DNA from: CAVZGO01 sp963774935 | GTDB lineage: Bacteria > Chloroflexota > Anaerolineae > Anaerolineales > UBA4823 | Reading direction: 5' to 3' | Assembly: GCA_963774935.1 (NCBI GenBank) | Contig: CAVZGO010000003.1 | Span: 248,001-312,000, forward strand | Length of the DNA stretch: 64,000 nucleotides | Shown here: positions 52,677 through 61,781 of the stretch, piece after piece | Layout of the letters: each line of letters starts with the position of its first letter | Position numbering within the stretch: the stretch's first letter is position 1 | Program-made: the position numbers and the translations under genes | The notes under the pieces: model-generated | What the model was told of the DNA's origin: nothing | The model's input: only the letters and a program-made list of their open reading frames with translations | Database searches by the model: none

Positions 52677-53954
52677 CTAGCGCTCGGTCTCCGAATGCAG
52701 ATTAGAGGCAGCGATGAAGGATAACCCATGTTCGGTCAATGCCCAGGCTGTTCGATTCGTAGCCTCGACCTTATCCAAGAAGTTCAATTGCATCGCATCC
52801 CAATCTCCGCTTGAAATAACCTCACTCTTATCACGGAAGTAATCCAAGATATCGGAAGGATGATCACGGTTTACTTCTACTTCTGGATCTCCACCTTCAT
52901 GCTTTGCAGAGATATTTACAACGTGATCTGCCAGCTCAATCAGCTCATCACGCTTGTTATATGGTTGGCGAACGATACTCTTCCAGGTTTCGGTGATGTG
53001 GTGTTCAAATCGGACTACATCTTCAAATCCAAGCATTTTCCGGAATTGTGCGGTCAGCTCAATTGTCTGGTTGTTGACCGAATTGGACCAATTGAAGCCA
53101 ATTAAAGGCGAGGTACCATCGTCGCGAGAAAATAACTTGGCACCAATCAACGTCCACAGTGCGGCGAATGGATTATCATTCCCCATGAAGACCGAAATTT
53201 TGAACTCAATATCTACGCCCAAACGATAGAGCAAATACCCAGCCAGGACCGTACCAGGGTTAATGTTTAATACCTGCCGAACACCATAATTAGTGTAGTA
53301 ATGGAGAAACTCATCCACCCATTTCAACGGATAATGGTTTGGCTGCCCAACGCCACCAAAATAACCTGTAATGGTTGCGGGTCCGCCCAAGTGCACGTTA
53401 GATCCATCCGTGCCTTTAGTATCAAGTGTCTCAACGTAGCTAGCCCCGATGATCTGCATCGCTGCGGCAATCGCTGCCAGATCGCCATCCAGTTCCTGCT
53501 CCTTCATCTTCCGGACTTTGATAAACCGTCCGGGTACGAGAGTACCATCCTTTATGGCACGTTCAGCCGCAGAAATTACCCAGGGGAAATATTGAGCTGC
53601 ACTCACCTCCAGGGTAACAGCGAATTGGTCAGCGAATTTAACAGCACCGGCTCGCTCACCTAATACTTTACGTCTGTACTCTGGAACACTGATAAACGCG
53701 TTTTGGTCACGCATTTCTTCTAGCCAACGCAGACTTTCGAGGTACTCTGGTTTTGTGACTGTTACTTTTTGGATCAAGTTTGGTAACTGGCGCGCTTCTT
53801 GAGCTTTTTGATTTATCTCCTCAGGGGTTCCATACCTGGCTACCACACCTAAGAAATCATTCACCACTTGTGTATTTGAGTCAAGCAGCACGGCATTGAT
53901 ATCATCTAACCGACTGTATGGGATTTTTAACATCGCGCGCAAAGATTCATCCAT
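52677..53954 (-). CDS. Unrecognised 425-residue protein in an operon with PanB-like and dehydrogenase-CBS genes
   Basis: I do not recognise this protein. It begins MDESLRAMLKIPYSRLDD at ATG 53954 with GAAGGAT upstream. It has no signal peptide or membrane segment, so it is probably soluble. Its N-terminal third is helical (YGTPEEINQKAQEARQLPNL), and the middle is Gly-rich with conserved-looking runs (YVETLDTKGTDGSNVHLGGP, TGYFGGVGQPNHYPLKWVDE, NINPGTVLAGYLLYRLGVDI, FMGNDNPFAALWTLIGAKLF). The C-part has many acidic and His residues (VRFEHHITETWKSIVRQPYN, KHEGGDPEVEVNRDHPSDI). The blocks with Gly-Asp/Asn turns fit an alpha/beta barrel enzyme. It starts 39 bases after panB and ends 56 bases before the dehydrogenase gene, so all three share a transcript. 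Confidence 0.8.
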   Translation of the reverse strand: MDESLRAMLKIPYSRLDDINAVLLDSNTQVVNDFLGVVARYGTPEEINQKAQEARQLPNLIQKVTVTKPEYLESLRWLEEMRDQNAFISVPEYRRKVLGERAGAVKFADQFAVTLEVSAAQYFPWVISAAERAIKDGTLVPGRFIKVRKMKEQELDGDLAAIAAAMQIIGASYVETLDTKGTDGSNVHLGGPATITGYFGGVGQPNHYPLKWVDEFLHYYTNYGVRQVLNINPGTVLAGYLLYRLGVDIEFKISVFMGNDNPFAALWTLIGAKLFSRDDGTSPLIGFNWSNSVNNQTIELTAQFRKMLGFEDVVRFEHHITETWKSIVRQPYNKRDELIELADHVVNISAKHEGGDPEVEVNRDHPSDILDYFRDKSEVISSGDWDAMQLNFLDKVEATNRTAWALTEHGLSFIAASNLHSETER

Positions 53955-53993
53955 ATCCTTCTCCTAGAAAATAAATAACCGACCAATCGTAGA

Positions 53994-54851
53994 TTAGTCA
54001 ATCATATTGACAAGTTCTTCGTATTCATCATCCGGCATACCAAACCAATTTTCCTGGGCAGGGAACGATTTGCTGCTGACTTCATCAACATAACCCTTCA
54101 GCCCATTAAGGATTACTTCACCGGCATTACCGAAGACTTTCGCCATACGAGGTTTGAATCGCGGGTAGAGCCCAAACATATCGTGGTAGATTAACAACTG
54201 ACCATGAGCGTGGGGACCAGAACCCAGGCTCATGATGATACAGTGCTCGGCACGTTCTGTGATGAGCTGACATACACGATCGGGCACCATTTCCAACAAG
54301 ATCATGAAGGCACCAGCTTTTTCAAGCGCTTTAGCGGCTTCGACGATTTTCTTGGCCTGCAAAGCACCCTTGCCTTGAACGCGATATCCACCCAAGGCAC
54401 TGACGCTCTGGGGGGTGAGTCCCAGGTGGCCGATCGCCGGAATCCCAGCCTCGACAATGCCACGGATACGGCTGGTCATCTCCACACCACCTTCTAGCTT
54501 AACTGCGTCGCATGATGCTTCAGCCATGAAGCGACCCGCGCTACGGATTGCAGTTTCTACAGATGGCTGGTAGCTCATATACGGCATATCACCAATGACA
54601 AATGTATTCGGTGCGCCGCGCCGAACCGCCTGCGAGTGCCGGATCATGTCATCCATCGTCACTGGCAGTGTTGACTCGTATCCCAGGATGGTCATGCCCA
54701 GGCTGTCGCCCACCAGGATCATATCGATACCAGCCTGCTCCTGCAAATAGGCAGTTGGATAATCGTAACACGTCAGCCAGGTGATAGGTTTCTCTTCATC
54801 TACTTTCTTAAATAATTGTGGAATGTTTAGCTTTTTCTTTTCAGTGGTCAT
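53994..54851 (-). CDS. panB: 3-methyl-2-oxobutanoate hydroxymethyltransferase (PanB-like)
   Basis: The 285-residue barrel enzyme takes a one-carbon unit from methylene-THF to make ketopantoate. TCYDYPTAYLQEQAGIDMIL, VGDSLGMTILGYESTLPVTMDDM (metal Asp49), VIGDMPYMSYQ (metal Asp88), KLEGG (Lys118) and LLEMVPDRV (catalytic Glu187) are intact. The block that normally reads GIGAGxxxDGQxLVxxD is SLGSGPHAHGQLLIYHD here: the usual Asp before Gly-Gln is His216. The gene has the ribosome site TAGGAGG and its own promoter. It sits next to a CH2-THF-using cluster, so it could make pantothenate or act on another keto acid. Confidence 0.88.
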   Translation of the reverse strand: MTTEKKKLNIPQLFKKVDEEKPITWLTCYDYPTAYLQEQAGIDMILVGDSLGMTILGYESTLPVTMDDMIRHSQAVRRGAPNTFVIGDMPYMSYQPSVETAIRSAGRFMAEASCDAVKLEGGVEMTSRIRGIVEAGIPAIGHLGLTPQSVSALGGYRVQGKGALQAKKIVEAAKALEKAGAFMILLEMVPDRVCQLITERAEHCIIMSLGSGPHAHGQLLIYHDMFGLYPRFKPRMAKVFGNAGEVILNGLKGYVDEVSSKSFPAQENWFGMPDDEYEELVNMID

Positions 54852-54877
54852 TTAATCCTCCTACAGATCTAGTATTC

Positions 54878-54906
54878 ATTTTAGGCGAAAACGTTTGAAA
54901 AATCAA
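54878..54906 (-). promoter_or_regulatory. Sigma-70-type promoter of the panB-like operon
   Basis: TTGATT (54901-54906) and TAAAAT (54878-54883) on the minus strand are separated by exactly 17 bases. Transcription would start near 54871, about 20 bases before the panB start. Confidence 0.8.
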
Positions 54907-54964
54907 CGAGATGACAGGGTTAATTCCACCCATGCCTACTACGTATATCCTAAAGCAATTAAAC

Positions 54965-54996
54965 ACAAAGAACCGCCGGAACCAGCGATTCTTTGT
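54965..54996 (-). terminator. Terminator hairpin between metVF and panB
   Basis: On the minus strand a 14-bp stem (54983-54996 with 54965-54978, including two G-T pairs) closes a four-base loop and is followed by a T-containing stretch. It lies 35 bases after the metVF stop. Confidence 0.7.
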
Positions 54997-55030
54997 TAAA
55001 TCTGAAGTGACATCCATTTCTGGGTATTTA

Positions 55031-56500
55031 TTATTTCTTGCTGACTTCAGGTGCAACAAAATCAGGAGGCAGCAGTCCCGACTCGGTGACAATCCTGGGG
55101 ACGATTTCTTCCCAATTGACGGCCATCAGGTGGATACCATTGACACCCTGCATCACCTTCACTTTCTCGATCAATTCCAGTGAAATCTGCACTCCTTCTT
55201 CTTCGGCTTTATCTCCAGCTTGCGCCAGTCGATTAAGAATCGTATCCGGAATGACCACCCCAGGAACATCATCGTTCATGTATTGTGCCATCTTTAGCGT
55301 CTTCAAGGGGGTGATACCGACCAGGATGTAGACCTTATCCAGGATATTTCGTTTGGCCAGCTCGTTCAACCAGACTTCCAACACGCTGGAATCGAACACC
55401 AGGTTTGTTTGGAAGAACTGGGCACCGGCGTTTACTTTCTTGTGCTCGCGCAGCGCCTGGAATTTTGGCTCTGAAGCATATGGTGACGCTGCTGCACCCA
55501 GGAAGAATTTGGGTGGAAATTTAATCGCTCGCCCATCCAAATAGATGCCCTCATCGCGCATTCGCCGCAGCACCCACAGCATTTGGATCGAGTCCAGATC
55601 AAGAATATCCATTCTCCCACGCGGCTCTGGGGACATTTTCATGCTATCACCGGACAGGCAAAGGATGTTCTTCACACCAAGGGCGCTGGCACCCAGCACT
55701 TCAGCCTGCAAGCCTACCCGAGTACGGTCGCGCCCCGCTATTTGCATCACCGGTTCTGCCCCTTGTTGAATAGCAATCGTACTGCATGCCCAACTGGACA
55801 TCCGTGGCGTGGCTGAAGGCGAATCGGTAAAATTAACTGCTGCAGCGTACGGCTTTACTAATTGAATATTGGAAATTAGTTTCTTTGTAGCTACAGTCAT
55901 CGGTGGTGCCACTTCGGTGGTTACAACAAACTCACCAGCCTTCAAGCGGCGTTCCAATTCAGAAGCCGGCTCAGTATAGGCTGGTGGATGATATTCCGCA
56001 TCACCCTTCCACCACTCGGGCTGTCGCACGGGTTGAAAGACCGATTCCCAGGTTTCCGTGCGCTTTTGCGCATCCCGAGTCAGCATGCCGGAAAGCACAT
56101 TTTTCGTGCCCACCTGTCGAACCTGGGTGACCACATCACCCCAGGTCTCGCCACCGACCTTGTTCCAATCCAAGGGTGGTAACACCTCAAGCAGTTTTTC
56201 CTCACGCCCCATGCGGAATGAGCGGTCATAAATTTTATACCAGATGCACGGGCGTGTCTCATCGACATAACAATTCTCTTCTGTTGAACCGCCGCAAGGA
56301 CCGTTTCGAACTCCCTTCGGGCACTCCATCGAGCAAATGAAGGCAGTTTCCTGAAGCAAGCAGTTACCGCACATCCGGCAACCAAAAAGTGGTCCTTTGA
56401 TCAGCCTTTCAACGGCTTCCAGCGTACGAGCCCCAGCATTATCGCGTCTAAAAGGGCGAAAAGGCGGTTGCCAACGACGTCCAGGAGTAAAACCAGGCAT
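55031..56500 (-). CDS. metF: Fused MetV-MetF methylenetetrahydrofolate reductase of the Wood-Ljungdahl pathway
   Basis: The 489-residue protein fuses the two acetogen MTHFR subunits. Residues about 30-150 are MetV: a Cys-rich zinc/Fe-S-type region with Cys 41, 44, 47, 56, 60, 69, 77 and 85 (CRMCGNCLLQ, MECPKGVRNGPCGGS). From about residue 190 is the MetF barrel: FVVTTEVAPP, VNFTDSPSATPRMSS, ILCLSGD, FFLGAAASPY (flavin and folate site) and AQFFQTNLVF. It reduces methylene-THF to methyl-THF. In acetogens MetV and MetF are usually separate genes. It is the last gene of the acs operon, followed by a terminator. Confidence 0.93.
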   Translation of the reverse strand: MPGFTPGRRWQPPFRPFRRDNAGARTLEAVERLIKGPLFGCRMCGNCLLQETAFICSMECPKGVRNGPCGGSTEENCYVDETRPCIWYKIYDRSFRMGREEKLLEVLPPLDWNKVGGETWGDVVTQVRQVGTKNVLSGMLTRDAQKRTETWESVFQPVRQPEWWKGDAEYHPPAYTEPASELERRLKAGEFVVTTEVAPPMTVATKKLISNIQLVKPYAAAVNFTDSPSATPRMSSWACSTIAIQQGAEPVMQIAGRDRTRVGLQAEVLGASALGVKNILCLSGDSMKMSPEPRGRMDILDLDSIQMLWVLRRMRDEGIYLDGRAIKFPPKFFLGAAASPYASEPKFQALREHKKVNAGAQFFQTNLVFDSSVLEVWLNELAKRNILDKVYILVGITPLKTLKMAQYMNDDVPGVVIPDTILNRLAQAGDKAEEEGVQISLELIEKVKVMQGVNGIHLMAVNWEEIVPRIVTESGLLPPDFVAPEVSKK

Positions 56501-56565
56501 ATGTCACCTCTAAAATTGAATTCCAGTATTCAACGATTAATCACTTTTTCAATCAGCACAATTTA

Positions 56566-57486
56566 TCAATCCAAATAGGCGTCCGCGTAGATAACTTTGT
56601 CCAACAGGATCTGAGTTGTCTTCCAAATCGCTACTTGTTCAGGATCGCTCATATCGACATCTTCAAACGCAGGTTCTTCACCCGCGGAAATCCGATCAGC
56701 TATCTTCAGATATAACCGACCTACCGGTGTACTCTCATCCCGTTGCTCGATCACTCGAACGGTCTCTTTTAATTCTTCGTCAAGTGGGTTAGCAATCATC
56801 ATCTGCAAGCCTACACCCATCAGCATGGCACAGTAAGTGCGATTAATCAATGCACGGTTTTGGGCCGGTACAGCATTCGAAACATTGGATAATCCAACCG
56901 AAATAGTGGGTGCAGGATCCCAGGCGTATTGAAGTGTGCGGACGGTCTCAATCAGCTGGGGACAGTACTGCTGGCAGCCCGAGACTGTTAATACCAGCGG
57001 GTCGATAATCAGATTTTCCATCGGGTAGTCAATCTCGATCATGCGCGGGATCAGGGTCTCCACCGCAATATTGACGCGTTCGTCCGCTGCTATCGGAATA
57101 CCTGAGCTGCCCATTGTCAGTGCAACAAGCCGGGCATTGTACCGCTTTGCCAGCAAGGGTACTTTTTCCAGGCGTTCCGGTTCAGCAGAGGTGGAGTTGA
57201 TGATTGGTTGGGCTTTCGTGACTTTCATTAGCCCGGCTTCGATTCCAACCAGGTTGGTGCTGTCGAAACTGAGGGGTACGTCAACGACCTGCTCGACCAG
57301 CTCGACCATCCAGGGGAAAATCACTTCACCGTCTTTTTTACGTGGTCCCAGGTTTAAATCCAATGCTTGGGCGCCAGCTTCTACCTGTTTTACGGCTAAT
57401 TCTTGAAAAAACCGGCCATCTTTCTCAATCAGGGCAGCTTTTACCTTTTCTGAGATGATGTGGATATTTTCGCCAAGAATATACAT
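56566..57486 (-). CDS. acsE: Methyltetrahydrofolate:corrinoid/iron-sulfur protein methyltransferase
   Basis: The 306-residue barrel starts MYILGENIHIISEKVKAALIEKDGRF. AGAQALDLNLGPRKKDG, VPLSFDSTNLVGIEAGL, PIINSTSAEPERLEKV and SVGLSNVSNAVPAQNRALINRTYCAMLMGVGLQMMIANPLD match AcsE; the folate-binding Asp, Asn and Ser residues lie in the first blocks and the Asn in GLSNVSNA. It moves the methyl group from methyl-THF to the cobalt of AcsCD. The length is slightly above the 262 residues of the best-known enzyme because of a C-terminal extension of about 40 residues. It lies 21 bases after acsV. Confidence 0.94.
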   Translation of the reverse strand: MYILGENIHIISEKVKAALIEKDGRFFQELAVKQVEAGAQALDLNLGPRKKDGEVIFPWMVELVEQVVDVPLSFDSTNLVGIEAGLMKVTKAQPIINSTSAEPERLEKVPLLAKRYNARLVALTMGSSGIPIAADERVNIAVETLIPRMIEIDYPMENLIIDPLVLTVSGCQQYCPQLIETVRTLQYAWDPAPTISVGLSNVSNAVPAQNRALINRTYCAMLMGVGLQMMIANPLDEELKETVRVIEQRDESTPVGRLYLKIADRISAGEEPAFEDVDMSDPEQVAIWKTTQILLDKVIYADAYLD

Positions 57487-57507
57487 TGTGCCATCCTTTT
57501 TTATTGG

Positions 57508-59454
57508 TTAGTTGCTTAAAGTATTTTCCTGCTTTGCTGGTGAAACTGATGGAAAGCGGGTCTGGTCAGTATGAGGCAGGAACATTGCCGACATGAAGGC
57601 TTCATAAAAACTATTATCCGCAGAGAGCTCGATATAAGTCATACCTGCGGCAATATCCGTGATGCGTGCTCGAACCGATCGATCCAGCAAAGCAGCATAT
57701 GCACCGCGAACACTGGTATTTCCCAGGAATTGAAAACGATCCCACGGCAAATCTGGGAGTAAGCCGATCTGGATTGCTTTTTCGATGTTGATGTACTTGC
57801 CGAACGAACCACCAATCAGCATCTGCTCAATCCAGTCAAAGGGCACCCCCACGCTATCAGCCAGTACAGTATATCCAGCGTAGATCGCACCTTTGGCACG
57901 CAGCAGATTATCGATATCGATATGGGTGATTGTGATATCACGCTTCTGAGCGGCTTCATTCGCCCACACGACCACATATTCGAGCCCGTGCTCCCCTTCT
58001 CGGATGCGCGGGATCCCCAAGTGCGTATTCAGATTTCCGCCTTTGTCTACCACACCCGTCATAAACATCTCAGCCAGCAGGGAGATCAGTCCAGAGCCAC
58101 AGATGCCTTGTGGTTTCACACCGCCAATCACGCGGTAGGTTGGCTCCCAGGTTTCTCCATTGATCCAGACTTCCTCAATCGCGCCGCGGGTTGCCCGCAT
58201 CCCTGCAAAAACCCCAGCACCTTCAAAGGCTGGACCAGCCGAGCAGGCGCAAGAAACCAGCCATTCGCGTGAGCCAAGGACGATCTCGCCATTGGTGCCA
58301 ACATCCATAAATAAGGTCAGCTGGTCGGTGTTGTCCATCCCGGATGAGTACACCCCTGCTGAGATATCCGCCCCAACGTAGCTAGCTACTCCCGGTAAAC
58401 AATCCACTATGGCCTCTGGATTAATTTTCAATCCCATCTCTCTGGCGGATAACAGTGGAGGTTGGTTCACACAGGTTACATACGGAGAATAGCGGATGCT
58501 GGCTGGTGATACCCCAAGCAGGAGGTGTGTCATGGTGCTGTTCGCAGCAATTGTAGCCTTGATGATATCCTTCGGATGTACCTTCCAGCCGACAACTCGT
58601 TTACAAGCCTGTTCAGCCAGACGGTAGATTGTGTCCAACACCATATGACGCAGCTCTTCTGCTCCATTTTCCTTGGTGGAATACACGATGCGGGAGATCA
58701 CATCTTCGCCGCGGGTGATCTGAGCGTTGTATTCCGAAACCTGGGCTTTCACCTCCCCGCTGATCAAGTCCGCCAACCATAAAGTGACCGTAGTCGTTCC
58801 AATATCGATGGCTGCCCCCCAAAGCGGCTCATTATCATCCACATGACCTGGCTGTAGATCAACCAGCCACTCCTGAAGACCCGAGCCGCCCATTACTTCT
58901 TCAACATCCAAAACTGCAGTTACATTCCACTCGCCTTCACGCAGGATTGGGCTAATCCGGCGAAGCATCGGCAGTGAAATTTGAACATGACTGAAGCCGG
59001 CCTGCTGGCGCAAGGCGGTGCGCAATCGACTGAGATCGTCAGTTTGGTCTTCCATATTTGGCTCAGGTAGACTCACCTTCGCCCGCTGTATCGTTTGAGC
59101 GTACCGGTAATTGTATCCAACCGGAACGGTGATCTCTGCCACCGTTCGATCGCTGGTGAGGCGGCGTTCGATTTTTTCCTGAGGAGGCACAATTACCTGG
59201 ACATCGCCTTCGACGACTGTCTGGCATGCCAGGGCGTAACCAAGCTCAATATCTTCGGAGGAAAGCCGAAGTGTACTTCGCCGGCGAACTGCCCCGGATT
59301 TCACCAGGACAGTGCAGCGCCCACACCTCCCCTGCCCACCGCACGGCTGGGAAATGTCAATCCCCGCAAGGCGCGCCGCTTCGGAGAGGAGTGTGCCGGA
59401 TGGCACACGAACTGGGGCTTGCGCCAGATCAAACGATACGACAGAGATGCTCAC
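57508..59454 (-). CDS. acsV: Reductive activator of the corrinoid protein (RACo/AcsV type), 2Fe-2S plus ASKHA ATPase
   Basis: The 648-residue protein starts with a ferredoxin domain with Cys38, Cys44, Cys47 and Cys77 (CGGQGRCGRC and ACQ), the CX5CX2CX29C spacing of a 2Fe-2S cluster. The remainder is an actin/hexokinase-like (ASKHA) domain with DIGTTTVTLWLADL, FMDVGTNGEIVLGSREW and MLIGGSFGKYINIEKA. AcsV uses ATP to drive uphill electrons into the inactive Co(II) corrinoid of AcsCD. The start codon is GTG 59454, overlapping the acsC stop (GTGA), so they are coupled. Confidence 0.92.
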   Translation of the reverse strand: MSISVVSFDLAQAPVRVPSGTLLSEAARLAGIDISQPCGGQGRCGRCTVLVKSGAVRRRSTLRLSSEDIELGYALACQTVVEGDVQVIVPPQEKIERRLTSDRTVAEITVPVGYNYRYAQTIQRAKVSLPEPNMEDQTDDLSRLRTALRQQAGFSHVQISLPMLRRISPILREGEWNVTAVLDVEEVMGGSGLQEWLVDLQPGHVDDNEPLWGAAIDIGTTTVTLWLADLISGEVKAQVSEYNAQITRGEDVISRIVYSTKENGAEELRHMVLDTIYRLAEQACKRVVGWKVHPKDIIKATIAANSTMTHLLLGVSPASIRYSPYVTCVNQPPLLSAREMGLKINPEAIVDCLPGVASYVGADISAGVYSSGMDNTDQLTLFMDVGTNGEIVLGSREWLVSCACSAGPAFEGAGVFAGMRATRGAIEEVWINGETWEPTYRVIGGVKPQGICGSGLISLLAEMFMTGVVDKGGNLNTHLGIPRIREGEHGLEYVVVWANEAAQKRDITITHIDIDNLLRAKGAIYAGYTVLADSVGVPFDWIEQMLIGGSFGKYINIEKAIQIGLLPDLPWDRFQFLGNTSVRGAYAALLDRSVRARITDIAAGMTYIELSADNSFYEAFMSAMFLPHTDQTRFPSVSPAKQENTLSN

Positions 59455-60770
59455 AAGGCTTGTTTCAGAAACTTGGGAAGGTCCAATGCTTCACGCGGAC
59501 CAACCCGGATCTCCCAGTCGGGGAGCTCACTTTCCAATTCACCCGATAGTACTGCTACGTGACCTGGGATTACCAGGCGCTTAATGCTAACCTTATCAGC
59601 TACATTAAACCCCTTGATGGCTTTAGCAATCCGCTCTGCGTCGAACTTTCCTGCTGCCCAGGCTGTCAGAACACTCATCCCCTCTGCATCGCAAACAACC
59701 AGCCAGGCTGGCAAACCTGAGCTCTCAACTTCATTCGCTACGGAGAAATACGTGATCGAGAAGTTGGTTGTCACCAAGACAGGATCAGTAGCTTTGGGAG
59801 CATTGATTTCATAGATTCCCGGCTGAACCTGGATGGGTTTCTGAGGATCCGTATAGATATTCTGGCGCAGCACCAGCAGTGCATAAGCCAGCTCTGGAGC
59901 AAATTGATTCAGAACGATGAAGCCGCCATATTTGGTAATTGCCTGAGCTGCGGTGGATGGATCCTTGGGAAATGCAACCAGCGGGTAACCCAACGAACGA
60001 AAATTCTTCTTCAAAGCCAACCGGCGGATTTGGGTAGCCAAAGCTAACCACTCGCCCATATTGTTCGCAACAGGATCGAGAACAAGGTCTTCGACGCCTT
60101 TTGCCTTAATTTTTTCAGTAAGATCGGCTAATTCATCCAGGGTCGTAGCACGAACAACCAGGGCGGCTTTATACTGCTTGGCCAAATCTGCCATCGCTTC
60201 CCAATTCGCGGATGTAGCTGCGCAGATCAACGGAGACTCACCCGTTAATTGGCTCAATCCAGCCGAAATCACTTTCGGATCTTGACTGACCAGCACGAGC
60301 GGTTTTTTAGCTGCGCTTCGAATGGCTTTGACAGCCAGGCCAAATTTATCTGGGTCGCCACTACGGCTTTCGACTGAAAGACCGTCTAAGGCTAAGTCTA
60401 TGCCAACATAGTTTACATGGTAATCTTCAACTGTATTTGCTTGCTTAACAAGGTACTCAACCGGCTGATCATCTGTAAGATTAATAAATAAGCCAGGTTT
60501 GTTATAAAAAGTCTTTTCATGCCTGAATAGAACCACTTCATTACCGGCTTTTATTTCATAGCCGCTCGATTTTAAGGTCACCAGGCGGATGGGTGGAGCT
60601 GCCGATTCGGCTAACTGGGCTTTCGATTCATCAGTCACATAGGGACAGGTTGACAGCTCGACCTGCTTCGCAGCCAGCTTCATGGCAAATGCCAGGCATG
60701 TTGGGAATCCGCATTCTTTGCAGTTTGTTTGCGGCAGTAGTTTATAAATTTGAATTCCTGAAAGAGCCAT
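59451..60770 (-). CDS. acsC: Corrinoid/iron-sulfur protein large subunit
   Basis: The 439-residue protein carries the 4Fe-4S cluster that keeps the cobalt reduced: Cys17, Cys20, Cys25 and Cys42 in NCKECGFPTCLAFAMKL and STCPYV. A TIM barrel follows (VNYVGIDLALDGLSVES), then the C-terminal corrinoid-binding fold near residue 320 on, with PVLVTTNFSITYFSVANEVESSG and VLTAWAAGKFDAERIAKAIK. With AcsD it accepts the methyl group from AcsE and hands it to AcsB. It starts 11 bases after the acsD stop. Confidence 0.96.
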   Translation of the reverse strand: MALSGIQIYKLLPQTNCKECGFPTCLAFAMKLAAKQVELSTCPYVTDESKAQLAESAAPPIRLVTLKSSGYEIKAGNEVVLFRHEKTFYNKPGLFINLTDDQPVEYLVKQANTVEDYHVNYVGIDLALDGLSVESRSGDPDKFGLAVKAIRSAAKKPLVLVSQDPKVISAGLSQLTGESPLICAATSANWEAMADLAKQYKAALVVRATTLDELADLTEKIKAKGVEDLVLDPVANNMGEWLALATQIRRLALKKNFRSLGYPLVAFPKDPSTAAQAITKYGGFIVLNQFAPELAYALLVLRQNIYTDPQKPIQVQPGIYEINAPKATDPVLVTTNFSITYFSVANEVESSGLPAWLVVCDAEGMSVLTAWAAGKFDAERIAKAIKGFNVADKVSIKRLVIPGHVAVLSGELESELPDWEIRVGPREALDLPKFLKQAL

Positions 60771-60780
60771 GGTATCCTCC

Positions 60781-61755
60781 TTATGCAGCCTGGCTTACGG
60801 ACATCAGCTCGTCGATCGCAGCTTTCACGCGTTTGAGCGATTCTGGATGACGTAGGACAATGATATCGGCACCCGATTCAAGCAATGAAATCGCTGTCAG
60901 CGTCTCCCAGTGCACCGCGCGCTCCATCCAGTCTCCCCACGCAGCCGGCACACCCTGCCCAACCTTGGCTTCCTTTGTCTTCCAGGCTTCCATATTCGAG
61001 GTGACGATCATCGGAGATTGAGTCATGCCATCACCCTGTAACGCAGCCAGGCGAAGGCGCTCCATCACCGAGAAGCCGTACTCAATCCCATACCCCAGCG
61101 CACCTGTGCCCGGATCCATGACAATCCGGTCTTGGGGTAAGCCCATATCACTGATTAAGATATTCAGCTGTTTGGCCAGGTTCACATCCATGGGTGTATA
61201 AGCATCCACGAGGTGGCCATTTGCCATTGCTGTCGCAACGATCGTGCGGTAATTTTTATCCTCGCACACGCCAAGCAGTAATCGCTCACCCTTAGTTGCT
61301 TCAGCAACAGGAACCAGCAGCTCATTATCTGTCTCTGCTTCCCCAGGGCCAAAAACGGCCAGGGGTAAACCAGAGGCAGCAAGAACTGCTTTTACGGTTG
61401 CCACAGCCCGGGCAGGAGTGACTCGATTGCCATCCTCATCCGTCAGGCTTAAGCTGAGCAGCAGCATGTCTGCGCCTGCATCTTCAGCCGCCTTCGCCCA
61501 GCTCGATGGACTGTTAAGCGCTTCTCCCCAGGCTTCAAGCATCAAGGGTGACCAATCTTCGGGTCGCTTGTCTTTGATTTCGAGGGCAATCACCGGTCTG
61601 TGGGGCGTCGCACTCTCAAAATGCATGAATGGCAGCGCCTTCTCCCCGCCGACAGTCACCGTTGCTTTGCGTGTGCCCCCATCCGCAGAAGTAGCACCGA
61701 GTGTCACAGTTCGAACACTTCCAGGCCATTTATCTTTAGGAATTTCTATTGGCAT
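60781..61755 (-). CDS. acsD: Corrinoid/iron-sulfur protein small subunit
   Basis: The 324-residue TIM-barrel partner of AcsC begins MPIEIPKDKWPGSVRTVTLG. Family blocks are LPFMHFESATPHRPVIALEI (the lower face that touches the corrinoid), DMLLLSLSLTD, IVMDPGTGALGYGIEYGFSVMERLRLAALQGD and PMIVTSNMEAWKTKEAKVG. It has no cluster of its own. The gap to acsB (63 bases) holds a perfect hairpin. Confidence 0.96.
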   Translation of the reverse strand: MPIEIPKDKWPGSVRTVTLGATSADGGTRKATVTVGGEKALPFMHFESATPHRPVIALEIKDKRPEDWSPLMLEAWGEALNSPSSWAKAAEDAGADMLLLSLSLTDEDGNRVTPARAVATVKAVLAASGLPLAVFGPGEAETDNELLVPVAEATKGERLLLGVCEDKNYRTIVATAMANGHLVDAYTPMDVNLAKQLNILISDMGLPQDRIVMDPGTGALGYGIEYGFSVMERLRLAALQGDGMTQSPMIVTSNMEAWKTKEAKVGQGVPAAWGDWMERAVHWETLTAISLLESGADIIVLRHPESLKRVKAAIDELMSVSQAA

Positions 61756-61781
61756 CTTCTACCTCGTCTTATTGATAAGGC

